In this document: positions 11,897 to 24,425 of the stretch, in pieces
Layout: every line of letters starts with the position of its first letter
Position numbering within the stretch: position 1 is the stretch's first letter
Origin: Anisodus tanguticus
Taxonomy: Eukaryota > Streptophyta > Magnoliopsida > Solanales > Solanaceae
Reading direction: 5' to 3'
Length of the DNA stretch: 64,000 nt
Assembly (NCBI GenBank): GCA_034509755.1
Contig: CM067550.1
Coordinates: forward strand, 16,237,001 to 16,301,000
The notes under the pieces: generated by a model
What the model was told of the DNA's origin: nothing
The model's input: only the letters and a program-made list of their open reading frames with translations
Databases searched by the model: none
Made by a program: the position numbers and the translations under genes

Positions 11897-13946
11897 TGTC
11901 ACTACCCGACTTTTCTCAAGTCTTTCCTTACGGTGTGATGGCACCTGGGCAACTATCCCTTCTCAAGCGAACCATTAATCTCTTTTCTTTCTAAATTAAA
12001 CATGTATCTAAGTGCGGAGATAATAGAAACATGTATTTCTTTAATAAAAGCATGAGCCCATACTCATGCATCCACAAATATTTCTAGACTCCATGGAAGG
12101 TCAAATATAGAATAAAACATCCGAATCTTAAAAGAAAATAGTCTCATGTGTGACATTCCCCGAGATAACATAATTTAATTCTTCAACCTACTTATTCAAG
12201 AGAGACCATCACCAAATCCAGAACAATGGATTTGGTCGAACAGTGAGGCTGTCAGACGATCGCTAGCCCTGTTGTAGAGTTTTTTCTTTTTCGCGCTTAC
12301 CTAAAACATGTTAGTTAAAAGAGTCAGCCCTACCATCCGGGGCTGAGTGAGAACCTCACAATATTCTAATTACAATCATATTATAAACATAATAAGCATG
12401 TTGTGAAATAACATATTACAACAGTCTACAATACTTACATTATATAAGCCAATAAATATTTACGTGCAAGATCTCCTCCCCACTCGTCCTAGGAAAATAC
12501 TTAGTTTAATCAGTACCCTGCTTTATCGCATATAACATATTATATACTTATTACGGTACGTGCAACCCGATCCAGTACATTTATATTATCTATTTGTTGC
12601 GGTACGTGCAACCCGATCCAATGCATTTATATATTTATTGCGGTACGTGCAATGCGATTCAATGCATTTATATATTTGTTGCGGTACGTGCAACCCGATC
12701 CAATGCATTTATATATTTGTTGCGGTACGTACAACCCGATCCAATGCATTTATATATTTGTATATATATGTTATATGTTCAAAAGACTCAGATAATATTT
12801 CCTTCTTTCAACTTTTCGCCCTTCTCACTTGTAAGGGTTATAACTCTCGGACCGTAACTTCAAATAAGGTGTTTCTTACGCCGAGTCGAAGGTAACACGG
12901 GAATCTATCACTATCCCAAGTTTCCTCTGAAAATTCTTAGTGTAACTAGTACCAATTCACGCAAGAAAAACCCTATGAAAACTGTCTCACCAGAATTTTT
13001 GAGAAAAAAACAAATCTTAGAACAGTCATAACTTTTTATCCGTAAGTCGGATTTAACTTCGTAAAATTGTCAAGAACAGAGAAATCTAGAGATTTTATTC
13101 AGAACAACTTTCCATATTCCTCACCGAAACATTCAGTTCTTTTATTTTAACAACTCTCAGAAAACTATTTCACCAGATTTTTGTAAAACAAAACACAATC
13201 TTAAAACAGTCATAACTTTTTATCAGTAAGTCAGATTAATCTTTGTGAAGTCTCAAACTGTCGAGATCAGAGAAATCTAGAACTTTTATTCAGCACAACC
13301 TTTTAGATTCCTCACCGATATGTACAGTTGTTCCGTTATACGTTCTATCTTCAGGATTTCATTTGATCCGAGGCAGAAACTTTGAACTACGATAACTCTC
13401 AAACCGTATGTAGGTTTTATCCCCTCTTGGGCTCAATCTGATCGTGAAGGAGATATGTACAACCCTGTAAAATTTCATCCAATTATAAATGACATAACGC
13501 AGCGAAACAGATTGTAATTTCATGACCCAAACTAGTTATCAAATAACCTACTAACAATAATTTCATGATCATTCTTTCAGTATCCGGATTATATTCTAAT
13601 ATGTATTGTAACTTAAAAATAAGGGATTATACTAAGAGTTATGAGTGAGAGAACTCACTTTTATTACTTCGTACTGCAAACGAACATCCAAACTCCAACT
13701 AATCCTTCCCCTTCTTGCTCCCTTGTATTTTTTTGCTCTTGGTATTTTTTTCTGAATTTCTGTTCTTTGTGCTAAGTGTTTTCTTTTGTGCTATGCAGAA
13801 TATATAGTGAGTTGTGTGAGTGTAACTTGTGGGAGGTGGAAGGAGAAATGGTTGATGGAGATGAGGGGTTTTTGGGGGGAGAACGTGCAGGTAATGGGTG
13901 GGTTGGTTTTCTCTTTTTAAAAAAAAAATTATTTTGGGACTTTACA
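11897..13946 (-). repeat. 5' LTR of the chromovirus at 8838-13946
   Basis: On the element strand the LTR starts TGTAAAGTCCCAAAATAA at 13946 and ends GTCGGGTAGTGACA at 11897, directly before the primer site. Length is about 2.05 kb. The only internal structure noted is a 41-bp minisatellite at 12552-12762. The outer boundary is inferred from the TG...CA ends because the partner LTR is outside the window. Confidence 0.65.
12552..12762. repeat. 41-bp minisatellite, about five units, inside an LTR
   Basis: The motif cggtacgtgcaacccgatcc followed by aatgcatttatatatttgttg starts at 12554, 12600, 12641, 12682 and 12723. The first spacing is 46 bases and the others are exactly 41. Units three and five carry point changes. 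Direct tandem repeats without spacers and location in an LTR show it is a minisatellite. Confidence 0.9.
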
Positions 13947-14671
13947 TTAAGATTTGACATATTTTGCAAGACAAAAGCTTAGTATTGGATGACTACATTC
14001 ATGGAGCAGATACTTCTAAGGATATTCGTAGACCAAAAGGGAAAAGCTTAGTGGAATTATAATGTACATACCATAATCAACAGTCACACAAGATGATACT
14101 AAATTATTCAGCATGTGTCCACACACGCATTCTTGGAAGTTGATTTCTTAACTATAGAGAAATATTACGAGAAGTAACACATCTTATTGTTAGCCCAAAA
14201 CTCATGATGATTCAATAATCCATTGCCCTGCACCCTGCCATCCGGCGTTAGCTTATGAATACTATCTGCTTCTCACTACGTCAGTTCAAAGCATTGTTTC
14301 ATTTTTCCCGCTGCTAGCTTATATTCAGGGATGAATAATAGCAACTTTCAAATAGTCACATATCTTCAAGAAAGTAATTCATGATAAAATTGAAATTTAT
14401 ATATGCAACTTATTGGGAAGCATGAGACAATCATTCGGAAATTCCAAATTTATTCAAATAGATAAAAAACGCAAGGTATCTGGACTCTTGCTCACAAAGT
14501 CATTACATGTTTCATGACAAATCATTGTTGACATTAAATCGACCACTTATTTCTTGTGAAAACCTTCAACAGGCATGCTTTAAAGCACCAGGTAATCAGC
14601 TATATCTAATCCTCTTATCTCCAGTTAGCCAAATTTGTCCCTTATCCATGAGAGTATGTCTATTTTGATCC
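13947..14671. other. Unassigned stretch left of the copia element at 14672
   Basis: AT-rich sequence with no convincing coding frame. It is one side of the insertion site of the copia element; the other side resumes at 23561 after the GATCC duplication. No LTR termini, tRNA or inverted repeats were recognised. Confidence 0.4.
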
Positions 14672-16114
14672 TGTAGGGTTTTTGTTGGGTTGTTGTACGC
14701 AACGGATAATGAAAACTTGTTTCAAACCCAACAAACGTAGAACTGTTTGACTCTAGGGTAATTTAAAACCGTAAACATAAGACTTGAATGGTATTTACAT
14801 GTTTACAATATCTGGAATCTTTATCAACTATGGGTACGCACGCGAATGCCCTTTCGATTGCAAGCTCCAAGCTTCAATGTATTCCTCCTTTGGATAGCTA
14901 GGAAATCCGGCAGAGGTTCGAGAAAGTGTTTTGATTCTGAGTCTCTAAGACTTAGAATAATGATATGAAAATGAAGTGTAGGTCTGTATTTATAAGTGAA
15001 AAATTAGGTCAAACCGGATTAGGGTTTGACCTTGGGCCTGTCTCAATTTATTTTCAGCACATTCTTAATTAAATCCAAAATCCAATTTTGGCTTAATTAA
15101 AATAATCATCATTCATTTAAATATCTCGATTCTAAATCGAATATTTAATACTCTCTCAATATATCCTTAGATCGAAAAGACAATCGACATAGTATGACCC
15201 TACAGGCCTTCCCATATCAACATTAATCAAATTAAGGTCTACGCGGAACTCCTAGACGGCGCCGCAAGACGAACTCAATATGTGAAGTACGTTTACACAA
15301 ATCCAGTAAATTTAACCTCTATTTGGTAAGATAAAATTCTTTCATTCACGACACACCCGATCAAGCTTAGGGTTTGTCAAGTGTCTATCCAAATGGCTTA
15401 GTCATTGTATCTCATCTATATTAGTTGATAACTAGACCGTATTCTAAATATGTCTATTGCGTTGGCCAATGACTTAGTCAACCTAATATCACTGAGAAGT
15501 TGAGTGTTTTCTCGAATATACATTCGAGGAATGAATCCTAATCTTGGCTCAACTACCACCTTTAATCCACATCGTAATGTACCCAATACAAGTCGTATCT
15601 CAACCTATAAGGCATTTGAGCTTAGGACAGGATCAAAGTATATTACTTTGTAGACAAGGTGCGCATTGACCTCAAGTCTAAGGATTTCTATCTCCCACAC
15701 GCTGATCATACTTTAGACAAGTATAACAAACAATTTATCAACAGGGTATACCAATACTTCCAAAGTATCTATGTGTCCATCACGAGTAGACATTACTCGC
15801 AGCAGATGAGACATACTACATCCTCTAAGGATGTGATGCAGACCACATGTCGACTTATCACATATCATCGATATCCCATTCTCGATGATCATTAGTCAAG
15901 GCTATTTTAAGAGTTACGTTATAATATTAATATCTCACATTATTAATACCAACGTAACCTCTAGGGATGCATATTATAGAATATTATAAATAATAAACTA
16001 ATAATTCAATAATTGCAAATGCCAAAATATTAATCTCCATTAATAATAATATGAATGTGTATAAAGTACATTTGTCCTAATACAGATTGTCTTTAGGACA
16101 TAAATATACTTTCA
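14672..16114 (-). repeat. 3' LTR of the copia element
   Basis: On the element strand it starts TGAAAGTATATTTATG and ends CAAAAACCCTACA, about 1443 bases. It aligns along its whole length with 22097-23555. A 78-codon open frame (15659-15895, plus strand) is present in both LTRs but lies on the opposite strand to the element and looks incidental. Confidence 0.92.
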
Positions 16115-16126
16115 ATCTCCCACTTG
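16115..16126 (-). other. Polypurine tract of the copia element
   Basis: On the element strand AAGTGGGAGAT stands directly before the TGAAAG start of the 3' LTR, the position of the plus-strand primer. Confidence 0.6.
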
Positions 16127-16726
16127 GCCTAGAGCCAATCTCCAACATATCTAATGCCCATATTCTCAAAATGACCATTATGCTTGACTAAGCTTAATGG
16201 TTTAGTGAATAGGTCAGCTAGATTATCGTCTGTGGGAACATAGTATAATCTAATCTCTTCAGTCTCCACCATCTTCCTGAGTATGTGGTAATTCCTTGGT
16301 ACATGCTTGTTTCTATTTGTTGATCTTGGTTCCTTAGCCTGTGCAATCGCACTAGTTTTGTCACAATAAATAGTTATTGGACAACTGGCACTCGGAACTA
16401 CCCTTAGTTCCTCAGGAACTCAGAAATCGTGACAGCTTCTTTACCAGCTTCCGATCCAGCAATGTACTCAGCTTCGTTGTTGAATCAACAGTTGTAGCTT
16501 GTTTGGAACTTTTCCAGCTCAGTACTCCACCATTGAAAATGAACATGTACCCATACTGAGATTTGAAGTCATCAAGATCCGTCTGGAAGCTAGCATTAGT
16601 GTACCCAGTAGAAGCTAGCTTTTCTTCCCCACCATAGACTAAGACGTAATCTTTAGTTCGTCTAAGATACTTAAGAATACTCTTGACTGCTTTCCAGTGT
16701 TCTTCCCCAAGATTCTGCTGGAATTT
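16127..16726 (-). pseudogene. pol: RNase H remnant of the copia element
   Basis: Minus-strand translation in broken frames gives EEHWKAVKSILKYLRRTKDY and GYMFIFNGGVLSWKSSKQ, the C-terminal RNase H region of copia polyproteins. Several stops follow. The region ends at the polypurine tract next to the 3' LTR. Confidence 0.75.
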
Positions 16727-17936
16727 TCAAGTCATACTAAGTGTAAAGGCCACATCTGGCCTAGTACAGGTCATGGCATACATGATCGATCCTATAGCCG
16801 AAGCATATGTGATCCTCTTCATGCGTTCAAGTTCTATAGTATTAGAAGGACTGTTCTTCTTAGATAACTTGATGCCTTGTCCCATTGGTAGACCGCATTT
16901 CTTGAAATTTTCCATAGAAAAATGTCTAAGCACTTTGTCTATGTAGACTGACTGTGATAGCTCCAACAATCTATTAGGTATATCTCTATTGATCCTAATT
17001 TCCAGAATGTAGTAGGCTTCACCTAAATCCTTCATCATGAAGGTACTGGACAACCACTCTTTGACTGATTGCAGGAGAGCCTTATTGTCTCCTAATATCA
17101 ATATGTCATATACATATATAATAATGAAGGCAATACTCTCATCCTTGTGTTTACTATAAACACAAGGATCCTCTTTGCTTCTGACGAAATCAAATGACTT
17201 GATAGCCTTGTCAAAGAAAATGTTCCAACTCCTCAAGGCTTGGTTAAGCCCATAAATGGACTTTTGTAGCTTGCATACATAATTTGGTTTGCACTCAAGC
17301 GAAAAACCCTCAGGTTTTTTCGTATGCACCTCCTCAAATAGATTACTATTGAGGAAAGCAGTTTTGTCGTCCATCTGCCAAATGTGATAGTCATAATATG
17401 CAGCTATTGCAAGCAAAATCTGAATGGACTTAATCTTAGCAATATGTGAAAAGGTTTCATCATAATCGACCCCAGGCCGTTGATTATAATCTTTAGCCAC
17501 CAATATTGCTTTATAAGTCTGTACATTTCCAAATACATCGATCTTCTTCTTGAAAACCCATTTGCATCCTATGGGTTTAACCCAGTTGGCAAATCAACTA
17601 AGTTCCACACTTGATTGATGTACATATATTCCATCTCGGATTTCATGGCTTCTTGCCATCTCTTTGAATAAATGTCCAACATTGCTTCGCTATAGGTTGT
17701 AGGCTCATCGTTATTGGGAATATCTATCTCATTGTGTGTTTCCACAAGTAGATTTAGTTTTTCAGGAGGACGATGTGTCCTAGTGGACCAACGAAGTTGA
17801 TTGTTTTGCAGTGCAGTGCTTGGTATGTTCTGACTGTGAGAGGGTTCTTGTGTGTTGGATTATCCACTAACTTGAGAGCTTTCAGGAATATCATTTTCAT
17901 GTATTTCCTGTATGGGAGGAGGTGCAACCATTTCAT
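16727..17936 (-). pseudogene. pol: Reverse transcriptase of the copia element, mutated active site
   Basis: The RT core is open over 17503-16727. It starts VAKDYNQRPGVDYDETFSHI and includes YDYHIWQMDDKTAFLNSNL and KSIYGLNQALRSWN. The catalytic YVDD box reads IIIYVYDILILGDN: the first aspartate of the pair is tyrosine (codons GTA TAT GAC). One change at an invariant residue is enough to abolish polymerase activity by family knowledge. Upstream, 17936-17754 holds part of the linker between integrase and RT. Confidence 0.88.
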
Positions 17937-17964
17937 CTACTCCCAAAGGTTGTGTAGGAGGATC

Positions 17965-19397
17965 TTACATTTCTGCATTGTTCCTCGTAACACTCCCACT
18001 GGCCAAACGGCGTACTTGAAGTACCCAATCTTCGCCAAATACTCCCACTGAATTCTTACCTTGGTCATTCGGCAAGGATTCAACATCTATGTTATCTTGC
18101 GGTTCTTGAATTTCTTCAAGTTCTATCTCTGTGCAACTATGTTTCTTGTAGACATATTCTTCTTCAAGGAAAGTTGCATTCCTAGAAACAATGACCTTAC
18201 GTTCTCCAGGAAGATAGAAGTAGTATCCCTTAGTTTCCTTTAGATACCCCACGAAGTAACATTTCTCACTTTTGGATTCCAACTTATCAGTGAGCATCTT
18301 CTTAATATATGCAGGGCACCCCTAGGGTCTCATATGTTTAAGAGCTGGCTTCTTGCCATACCATATCTCATAGGGTGTCTTTTCTACTGACTTGGAAGGA
18401 ACCCTGTTCAGAACATATATTGAAGGTTTGTATAGCATGTCTCCAAAGGTATGTCGATAAAGCTGAGAAGCTCATCATGGATCGAACCATATCTAATAAG
18501 GTTCGGTTTCTCCTTTTGGCAACACCATTCATCTGTGGTGTTCCAGGAGGTTTCCACTCTGATTGAACTTCATTTAGCTTTAAGTAATCTAGAAAATCCT
18601 TGCTCAGGTATTCACCTCCTCGATCCGATCGAAGGGTCTTGATACTTGTTGCAAGTTGCTTCTCTACGTCCTACTTGTACTCTTTGAACTTCTTAAAAGC
18701 CTCGGATTTATGTCTCATAAGATACACATATCCATACCTTGTGAAGTCGTCAGTAAAAGTGATGAAGTATGGGAAACCACCTTTAGCTTGAGTCAAAAAT
18801 GGCCCACATACATTAGTATGGACTAACTCAAGCACCTCATTGGCTCGCACACCTTTCCCAGAAAGTGGCTTATTGGTCATCTTTCCTCTCAAGCAAGATT
18901 CGCAGTTACCATAAGACTCCAAGTCAAATGGTTCGAGGTAGTCTAACTTCCTCAACCTTGCTATCCTTGATTCTATAATTATAACCAAGTTTGCAATGCC
19001 ATAGGTAGGTAGAGTTTCTATTACTTATCATAGCTCATTTATTTTGTACATTGAATATTTCTCGACTACAGTTAAGTGTATATAATCCATCCACAAGAGG
19101 AGTAGTTCCATATATAACATTATCAAAAGACAGTACTTGACTGCCATTATAAATATATGAGGAAAAACCCTCCATGTCAAAAACAGGGATAGAAATGATA
19201 TTCCTCGTTAACGAGGGTACATAGTAACAATCATTTAACACTAGACAATATCCAGAAGGCAAATTTAATATAAAAGTTCCTACGCACTCAGCATCCACTC
19301 GTGCTCCATTTCCGATGCGTAGGTCTACCTCTCTTGGTCCAACCTTCCTGCTATCAGCTAGCCCCTGCCTGCATATTGGTACAAATGTGTGAGCCAC
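17965..19397 (-). pseudogene. pol: Protease tail and integrase of the copia element
   Basis: 19397-19035 holds the protease end and pre-integrase region. 18988-18671 has the end of the zinc-binding region (CESCLRGKMTNKPLSGKG) and the first part of the integrase core with FITFTDDFTRYGYVYLM, so the first catalytic aspartate is present. The core continues in another frame at about 18660-18300 with LRSDRGGEYLSKDF, which has the second aspartate. 18297-17965 is the C-terminal region (SEKCYFVGYLKETKGYYFYL). At least three frame breaks separate these pieces. Integrase inserts the cDNA into the genome; this copy cannot make it whole. Confidence 0.85.
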
Positions 19398-20280
19398 AAG
19401 CGGTATCCAATACCCAGGAATGAGAGTTATTTATAGACATATTTATTTCAATGACGTACATATCTTGTCCATCAGAGGTAGAAGCACCTGGTGCTTTTCC
19501 TCCTCCTGGTGCAGTGCAGTCCTTCTTCCAATGCCCCTTCTTGTTGCAGTTGAGGCATACATCCGGAGCCGTATTCACCTTCTTCTTCTTCACACCTCCC
19601 TTAGGCTTCATAGCTGAGGGAGAAACGACTGCTTTGCCCTTCTTCTTCTGCCATTCCTTACCTTTCATCTTGGGTCGGCTAGTAGAGCTCACCATGAGCA
19701 CATCTTTGCCTTTGGAAGTGGAAGACTCAAAGGTCTTGAGCATGTTATGCAACTCTGGCAGACTCGCCTTCATTCTATTCATATTGTAATTCACTATGAA
19801 GTTTTCAAAGGAACGAAGGAGAGAGTTCAGGATGAGGGTGGTAGCGACATTCTTTTGCAGCTTCGTTCCAATTGAAGCAAGTCTCTCTATCAGCCCAATC
19901 ATCTTCAACACATGCTGCGAGACCTGGCCCCCTTCATTGAGCTTACACTTAAAAAGTTCTATCAGTAACTCATATTCCATAGTCTGGGATTGTGAGTCAT
20001 AGAGACTCTTCAAGTGTTTGAGCATCTCATAGAAACCCATGTTCTCATGTTGTCTCTGAAGTTCCATAGACATGGAAGACAACATCACACACTGTGCTGA
20101 AGTGGCATCATCTAGGTGTTTTTGGTAAGCATTCTTATCAAAAGAGGCATATTCAGCAGAGTCTGTCGCAGAGACTGTTGGGAACACCGTGTCCGACACA
20201 TATTCTAATTTCTCTTGTCTTAGCACTATTCACAAATTTCTTAGCAAGTCAAGGTAGTTAGGTCCAGTAAGTTTGTTCAT
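19354..20280 (-). pseudogene. gag: gag (with start of protease) of the copia element
   Basis: The probable start is the ATG at 20280 (MNKLTGPNYLDLLRNL), followed at codon 17 by TGA (20232-20230). The same frame then stays open for about 290 codons. It contains the copia-type gag core (MELQRQHENMGFYEMLKHLK), a lysine-rich segment, one CCHC zinc knuckle CLNCNKKGHWKKDC, and then the protease start SWVLDTACGSHICTNM. The gag frame therefore has a single early stop and is otherwise well kept. TGA from CGA would be a common C-to-T change at a CpG, which is an inference. Confidence 0.88.
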
Positions 20281-22081
20281 TTCAATCAACATTTTCAATG
20301 ATAAGCTCGGCATCTTTGATAATCTGAAAAATTAGATAGACTGGAAATCAAACTCAAAATTTATTTCCTACTATACACATTCGTTTAGGCTAATCAACAT
20401 GGTCTTTTGTTTAATTAGCTCCCACTATTTTAACATACTTCTACGACCCCATGGTAGAATACAAACCTATATTAATTGAGGTCATAATGGGCCAAGATCC
20501 AAGCCTATGTTATCTCTACATTTGCTTTGGCTGATAACTTCAATAACACATCTTGGTAGGTTCTAAACCAATTGCAAAACTTATTTGCAACTCTTGGTTG
20601 ATCAAATATTATATTTAATCTTGCGTCCTTAGATTAGTCCGACACTTTGGCGCCAAGATTTGTCTAAGCAAGTCAATCCCATTACACGACTGCGTTTATG
20701 TATCTAAGTAAATTTGGCCTTTGTGAGCAAAAACTTTGGTGTAAATATCCACAAAAGTTTATCGTTTACTTTTACATTTAAAACACATCTATGAAAGAAT
20801 CTGGGTCCTCGTAGACTTAGAGCAAATACTTTGACATAAATACTCGTATTGCCGAAAAGGATTTTGCGCTCTAACAATTATAATGGACGACGCGTTTTAA
20901 TTTAGACTTGTATTTAAAATTTTGGGGAACATTTTAATTCAGAGTTTTAACCAAGATCAACTCTTTTACGCCATATCTAATATGACATCTTAATATCATG
21001 CAAAACTAATGACATATATAGTTGGGAACCGTCAACCCAATATGCATGATATAAGATGGTTTAATCAAATACTAGGCGCCGCCTGCCCAGACAGTTATAG
21101 CAGACACTATGCTAATTATTAAATGAAAGCATTTAAACACTTAGCATATAGTTCGTATATTATTCAATAATATACAATTAATAATAATCATGAGTTAACT
21201 TGTCTAAACTCTAAAATTTAAGTCTAATCCAAACAGTCCCTTAAACATTTTTTGATTTTAAAAATGATTTTCAGGATATTTCTGTAAGTTCCAGATATTC
21301 AGAATTTACAGTTCAGTCCCTCAAGAATTTAAAATTTCAATTTTGAACCCCTTTAAATTCTGAAAATCCAATTTTAATTTTCAAAATATTTTCAGATTTC
21401 AGGGACCTGTTTGTAATTTCCATAATTTTAATTAAATTACAGATTTGGTTTTCTAAATTTACAGATTTTCCCCAAGGACCAAATCTGATGATTTAAAAAA
21501 CTTTTTCAGGGACCAGATTGCAATTTCAGAAACTTCTAAAATTTTCAGATTTGCCCAGGGGCTAAATTGCAATTTCAGAAACCACCACTGCCCGTCGGAA
21601 CAATGATTTCCGCCACTGTTCACGCCGGAATAGTGTTCGGTACTATTCACTACTCCGGATTTTTTTTAAATTGGAGCCTCGGTGCCGCGACGCTCCACCG
21701 TAGAGTTGTGGCGCCTCCATCTCAGAAACACAAAATCCGCATTTCTGAAACCCTAAAACTGGTTCAGGGTCAGATTTGCATATTCATCTTCGTTACCCTT
21801 TACTATCAAACAACGCGTTCATCGACCATCATCCAATCCCTTCTCGTTCTTCGCTTTAGTGCAGCATGTTCGCAATGAACCGGTTACGCACATTGACTTA
21901 GAAGAGTTAGATCGGAATGACTTCCTCAATTACATCATTGTTTAATAGTTTGGGAGACAAGGATGATGTGCTTTTAAGATATTAGATTTTCAAGCTTTAA
22001 ACGACATAAATTTCATATTTAAACAAATTCTAACCCATATTATTATTAACTAATTACCTTATAATCATACAAAACAGCCAT
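20281..22081 (-). other. Long untranslated leader of the copia element
   Basis: About 1.8 kb separates the primer site from the gag start, long for a copia leader. No coding domain was recognised on either strand. The 103-codon plus-strand frame at 21567-21878 has no family features. Confidence 0.5.
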
Positions 22082-22095
22082 GACTCTTGATACCA
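22082..22095 (-). other. Primer-binding site of the copia element
   Basis: TGGTATCAAGAGTC on the minus strand, one base after the LTR end. It starts like the initiator tRNA-Met complement and then diverges, as is common in plant copia elements. Confidence 0.7.
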
Positions 22096-22096
22096 C

Positions 22097-23555
22097 TGTA
22101 GGGTTTTTGTTGGTAGTTGTACGCAACGGATTTTGAAAACTTGTTTCAAACCCAACAAACGTAGAACAGTTTGACTATAGGGTAATTTAAAACAGTAAAC
22201 ATAAGACTTGAATGGTATTTACATGTTTACAATATCTGGAATCTTTATCAACTATGGGTGCGCACGCGAATGCCCTTTCGATTGCAAGCTTCAAGCTTCA
22301 ATGTATTCCTCCTTTGGAAAGCTAGGAAATCCGGCAGAGGTTCGAGAGAGTGTTTTGATTCTAAGTCTCTAAGACTTAGAATAATGATATCAAAATCAAG
22401 TGTAATGAATAATGAAGTGTAGGTCTGTATTTATAGGTGAAATATTAGGTCAAAACGGATTAGGGTTTGACCTTTAGCCTGGCCCAAATTTTTTTAGCAC
22501 ATTCTTAATTAAATCCAAAATCCAATTTTGACTTAATTAAAACAATCATCATTCATTTAAATATCTCGATTCTAAATTGAATATTTAATACTCTCTCAAT
22601 ACATCCTTAGATCGAAAAGACAATCGAGATAGTGTGACCCTACAGGCCTTGACGTATCGACATTAATCAAATTAAGGTCTACGCGGAACTCCTAGACGGC
22701 ACCGCAAGACAAACGCAATATGTGAAGTACGTTTACACGAATCCAGTAAACTTAACCTTTATGTGGTAAGATAAAATCCTTTCATTCACAACACACCCGA
22801 TCAAGATTAGGATTTGTCAAGTGTCTATCCAAATGGCTTAATCATTGTATCTCCTCTATATTAGTTGACAACTAGACCATGTTCTAAATATGTCTATTGC
22901 GTTGGCCAACGACTTAGTCAACCTAATATCACTGAGAAGCTGAGTGTTTTCTCGAATATACATTCGAGGAATGAATCCTAATTTTGGCTCAACTACCACA
23001 TTTAATCCACATCGTAATGTACCCAATACAAGTCATATCTCAACCTATAAGGCATTTGAGCTTAGGACAGGATCAAAGTATATTACTTTGTAGACAAGGT
23101 GCGCATTGACCTCAAGTCTAAGGACTTCTATCTCCCACACGCTGATCATACTTTAGACAAGTATAACAAGCAGTATATCAACAGGGTATACCAATACTTT
23201 CAAAGTATCCATGTGTCCATCACGAGTAGACATTACTCGCAGCAGATGAGACATACTACATCCTCTAAGGATGTGATGCAGACCACATGTCGACTTATCA
23301 CATATCATCGATATCCCATTCTCGATGATCATTAGTCGAGGCTATTTTAAGAGTTATGTTATAATATTAATATCTCACATTATTAATAACAACGTAATCT
23401 CTAGGGGATGCATATTATAAAATATTATAAACAATAAACTAATAATTCAATAATTACAAATGCCAAAATATTAATCTCCATTAATAATAATACGAATGTG
23501 TATAAAGTACATTTGTCCTAATACAGATTGTCTCTAGGACATAAATATACTTTCA
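22097..23555 (-). repeat. 5' LTR of the copia element
   Basis: About 1459 bases, aligned with 14672-16114 with scattered substitutions and small indels. One difference is an extra short segment near 22404 (aagtgtaatgaataatg). It is followed on the element strand by the primer-binding site. Confidence 0.92.
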
Positions 23556-24220
23556 GATCCCTTAAATATAACATTGAGCATCTTTAGTGAAGGTAAAAAT
23601 TGGTGTATTCGAAAGGTTAAACAAAACAACTAATTTGTTGAGTCGAGAGATGGCTCTCTGTCTTTAAGACAAAATTGCCTCGTATAGATTCTTTTACGGT
23701 GATGGAAAATAGTCTCTCAAGATACAATAGCAAAAATCAACTATACAAAGCAAATATAGATGATTCTATCGAATAAATAAATATAGCACAGATTGCTGAT
23801 TCTGCTTCTGTGTTTAGAACAGAACAGATAATCGTTTTTGTTTCTCTGAATATCGAAACATAAGTTTTCCGTTTCTATCTATGTGTTATCTGTATATCGA
23901 AACAAGCTATTTTTTTATATTTTGAATAGAGCAGAAGAAAAGAAAAAGTTTATGTTTCTGTATATTCTTGATAAAACAGAAGAAAGGTTTTTGTGTTATG
24001 CGTTTTTCTTTTCTGAACATTACTGTTTAATTTATATTTGAAGAGGAGGAACATTGCAACGTTTCTAGAATTTTTCGAATCGTTACAACGTTTCAAAAAT
24101 CTTTAGGGACCAAAAAGAAAATATCCGAAAGACAACCCATAACTCGAGAGACCCGAGACCCGAGCAGAGGCGGCGCTTGGGGTTACCCCTTAGGGTCCCA
24201 AACCCTTACTTAAACTTAGA
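23556..24220. other. Stretch between the copia element and the hAT transposon
   Basis: Begins with the GATCC duplication. AT-rich, without a convincing coding frame. Near 24140-24200 are short repeats gagacccgagacccgagc and a GC-richer patch. It may be part of an older LTR or untranslated sequence, but no termini were found. Confidence 0.4.
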
Positions 24221-24228
24221 GTTTATAT

Positions 24229-24425
24229 TAGGCCTGGCCAGTGGGCCGGGCTCGGGTCTGGCGGGGCGGGCCTGGCGAGGTCGGGGTCTGGGTCGGGGCG
24301 GGACGGGCGAAGGGGTCGGGGTCGGGTCTGGCGGGGTCGAGTCTGGCGGGACTTGCTCGAGTCCCGTCCCCATCCCGATCCCGTCGGAATCGGGTCGGGG
24401 CGGGGTCCGGCGGGTTTCCTTTTTT
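24229..24425. repeat. Left GC-rich subterminal region of the hAT element
   Basis: About 180 bases beside the left inverted repeat consist of variants of cgggtctggcgggg and cggggtcgggtc, followed by a run of T. hAT transposases are known to bind multiple short subterminal motifs; these repeats are candidates. Confidence 0.6.

Larger units (their letters stand above)
8838..13946 (-). mobile_element. Chromovirus-type Ty3/gypsy element, 5' LTR and decayed pol, split by the Ogre-like insertion
   Basis: On the minus strand a 2.05 kb LTR (13946-11897) is followed by an initiator-methionine primer site and by fused pol remnants: protease end, RT, RNase H, zinc-binding region and integrase, in the Ty3/gypsy order. 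The integrase frame is cut at 8838, where the Ogre-like LTR starts; the rest should lie beyond the left edge of the window. The RT sequence type is that of Del/Tekay-like chromoviruses, but the chromodomain itself is not in view. Gag and most of protease are missing. Confidence 0.75.
14672..23555 (-). mobile_element. Complete-structure Ty1/copia retrotransposon with GATCC target duplication
   Basis: Two LTRs (14672-16114 and 22097-23555) enclose gag and pol on the minus strand in the copia order protease, integrase, RT, RNase H. GATCC lies immediately outside both ends (14667-14671 and 23556-23560), so this is one intact insertion of about 8.9 kb. Over 240 aligned LTR bases (15661-15900 against 23101-23340) I count 7 mismatches, about 3 percent, so it is not recent. 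Coding regions are broken by stops and frameshifts, and the RT active site is mutated, so the copy is non-autonomous. Lineage within copia was not assigned. Confidence 0.93.

Noticed and set aside
12552..12762. Evenly spaced repeats that look like a CRISPR array
   Set aside because: Units are directly adjacent without unique spacers, lie inside a plant LTR, and no cas-like gene exists.
12542..12895. Open frames of 111 and 87 codons over the minisatellite
   Set aside because: The repeated peptide simply mirrors the 41-bp units; no coding signal apart from the lack of stops.
15659..23335. A 78-codon open frame present twice (15659-15895 and 23099-23335)
   Set aside because: The two copies sit in the two LTRs of one element and on the opposite strand to its genes; conservation comes from LTR identity.
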